30,732 nucleotides of DNA from a virus. Made by a program: the position numbers and the translations under genes. Within the stretch, counting starts at the first letter, position 1, and each line of letters starts with the position of its first letter. Positions 29,965-30,732 of the stretch are shown one piece after another. The stretch is from positions 1 through 30,732 of the IMG/VR virus record IMGVR_UViG_3300020378_000020; one strand, given 5' to 3'. Under the pieces are notes generated by a model. The model saw only the letters and a program-made list of their open reading frames with translations. It did no database searches and was not told where the DNA came from.

Positions 29965-30101
29965 AATACGGACACTATATAATAGGTACAACATTAATAT
30001 TGTGTATGGGAATGATGTTATGGGGTGTTATAGATAAGATTGGGAGAGGTCGAGATATAGAACAACCGATTGTAATCTCAGGTGCGTATATCCCTTATTA
30101 G
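29961..30101 (+). CDS. Small membrane protein (46 aa)
   Basis: This starts in the preceding stop (ATGA). The N-terminal helix (HYIIGTTLILCMGMMLWGVI, residues 5-24) is hydrophobic. It is followed by a basic stretch (DKIGRGRD) and a short tail ending GAYIPY, suggesting a single-pass protein with the C-terminus in the cytoplasm. It is the last of four coupled membrane genes and lies before the gp55 promoter. The function is unknown. Confidence 0.55.
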   Translation: MKYGHYIIGTTLILCMGMMLWGVIDKIGRGRDIEQPIVISGAYIPY

Positions 30102-30199
30102 CTAATATCCCCCTTGGGACATATTCATTTTATCATGGATTTTGCCCTTGTCTAGTGGTTTTTTGAAAAAAATAAAAAAAATATTTTATTGAAAAACCC
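30102..30199. other. AT-rich intergenic region upstream of gp55
   Basis: No gene is seen on either strand. A short TCCC-CCTT-GGGA hairpin near 30107 lacks a T run. From 30150 there are long T and A runs (TTTTTTG, AAAAAAATAAAAAAAATA), which may act as an UP-like or bent-DNA element upstream of the promoter, as inference. Confidence 0.5.
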
Positions 30200-30229
30200 C
30201 TTACAGAATACACCTTTTCAACGTATAAT
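30200..30229 (+). promoter_or_regulatory. Sigma-70-type promoter for gp55, predicted leaderless
   Basis: TATAAT (30224-30229) with CTTACA at 18-base spacing (30200-30205) and A/T tracts upstream. Six bases (AGAGTC) separate the -10 from the ATG at 30236, so the predicted +1 is the start codon. The stretch CGTATAATAGA-N3-ATG nearly repeats the one at the phosphatase gene. Confidence 0.65.
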
Positions 30230-30235
30230 AGAGTC

Positions 30236-30732
30236 ATGAAAACAAAAAAGAATCCTGAACATTACGTTAATAATAAGGACTTTACAGCTGCTGTTGCCGA
30301 GTATGTAACACAAATTAAAGAGGCAGAATCAGCAGGGAAAACTCCACCTAGAATGTCAGAGTACATAGGAGAGTGCGTATATAAAATTGCGACTCGATTA
30401 TCTACAAGACCAAACTTCATCAACTACACTTATAGAGATGAAATGATATGTGATGCGATAGAAAACTGCATACAATATCTTGGAAACTTTAACATAGAAA
30501 AGTCCTCAAATGCATTTGCATACGTTACTCAGATATGTTACTACGCTTTCTTACGAAGGATACAGAAAGAAAAGAAACAAGTGTATATCAAACAAAAGTC
30601 AATAATGGAATCAGATGTCTCTTTAGACTCATTCCAAACAATAGATGGTTCATACGACCCTGCATTAACTAATACTAATATAGAGTGGTTAAAGGAGAAT
30701 ATGACTCATGTCAATTACGAACCTCGTAAAAC
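30236..30732 (+). CDS. gp55: Late sigma factor gp55, 3' end cut by window
   Basis: The frame is open from ATG 30236 to the window end (165 codons). It aligns by eye with T4 gp55 (185 residues): HYVNNKDFTAAVAEY, then ECVYKIATRLSTRPNFINYT. YRDEMICDAIENCIQYLGNF, NAFAYVTQICYYAFLRRIQK and the basic EKKQVYIKQ follow. This is the region that corresponds to sigma region 2, which contacts core polymerase and the -10-like late element. gp55 directs host RNA polymerase to TATAAATA late promoters, of which this window has many. Its own promoter is of host type, so it can be made before late transcription starts. Confidence 0.93.
   Translation, partial: MKTKKNPEHYVNNKDFTAAVAEYVTQIKEAESAGKTPPRMSEYIGECVYKIATRLSTRPNFINYTYRDEMICDAIENCIQYLGNFNIEKSSNAFAYVTQICYYAFLRRIQKEKKQVYIKQKSIMESDVSLDSFQTIDGSYDPALTNTNIEWLKENMTHVNYEPRK

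Noticed and set aside
30104-30118. TCCC-CCTT-GGGA hairpin as a terminator
   Set aside because: Stem is too short and the following bases are not T-rich.
1-30732. tRNA genes, insertion sequences, integrase or attachment sites
   Set aside because: None could be supported by eye on either strand; a tRNA scan would be decisive.

Overview
The window is a late-gene block of a tailed, T4-like marine myovirus. The evidence is an almost complete run of T4-family virion genes in canonical order (neck gp13-gp14, sheath stabiliser gp15, terminase gp16-gp17, sheath gp18, tube gp19, portal gp20, prohead core, protease gp21, scaffold gp22, capsid gp23). It is followed by uvsY, uvsW and the late sigma factor gp55. 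The fibre genes, the 2-oxoglutarate oxygenases and the uvsY-uvsW-gp55 order resemble phages of marine cyanobacteria and SAR11-type hosts. The DNA is AT-rich. The host cannot be fixed from the sequence: no photosynthesis gene and no tRNA was seen.

Layout. 1-2980: small fibre or adhesin genes; three of them share a C-terminal module of about 90 residues. 2980-5040: a large repeat-rich fibre. 5073-7069: two adjacent Pro/Tyr/Asn/Gln-rich proteins with an 18-residue period; the first ends in a Hint (intein-type) domain. 7102-11526: a GT8-like glycosyltransferase, an unknown protein, two 2-oxoglutarate/Fe(II) oxygenases and a DUF6065-like protein. 11548-11808: a small membrane-anchored coiled coil. 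11863-24595: the neck, terminase, tail and head block, closed by a strong terminator. 24795-25241: a single reverse-strand gene, a free-standing PseT-type 3'-phosphatase. 25354-26338: two small unknown genes and a gp3/tube-like tail protein. 26382-29349: uvsY, a PKHD-type hydroxylase, uvsW and an Sm-like protein. 29434-30101: four very small, translationally coupled membrane proteins. 30236-end: gp55, cut by the window edge.

Regulation. T4-type late promoters (TATAAATA and the variants TCTAAATA, ACTAAATA, CCTAAATA) precede most late units, and gp55, the factor expected to read them, is in the window. Host-like sigma-70 promoters precede the phosphatase, uvsY, gp55 and a gene at 8636. At five genes the promoter lies at exactly the distance that puts the predicted +1 on the A of the ATG, with no Shine-Dalgarno, which predicts leaderless mRNAs.

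Most interesting candidate system. A Hint-terminated repeat fibre and a very basic repeat partner sit immediately upstream of a glycogenin-like glycosyltransferase and prolyl-hydroxylase-like oxygenases. I propose, as inference only, a self-processing and post-translationally hydroxylated/glycosylated phage adhesin.
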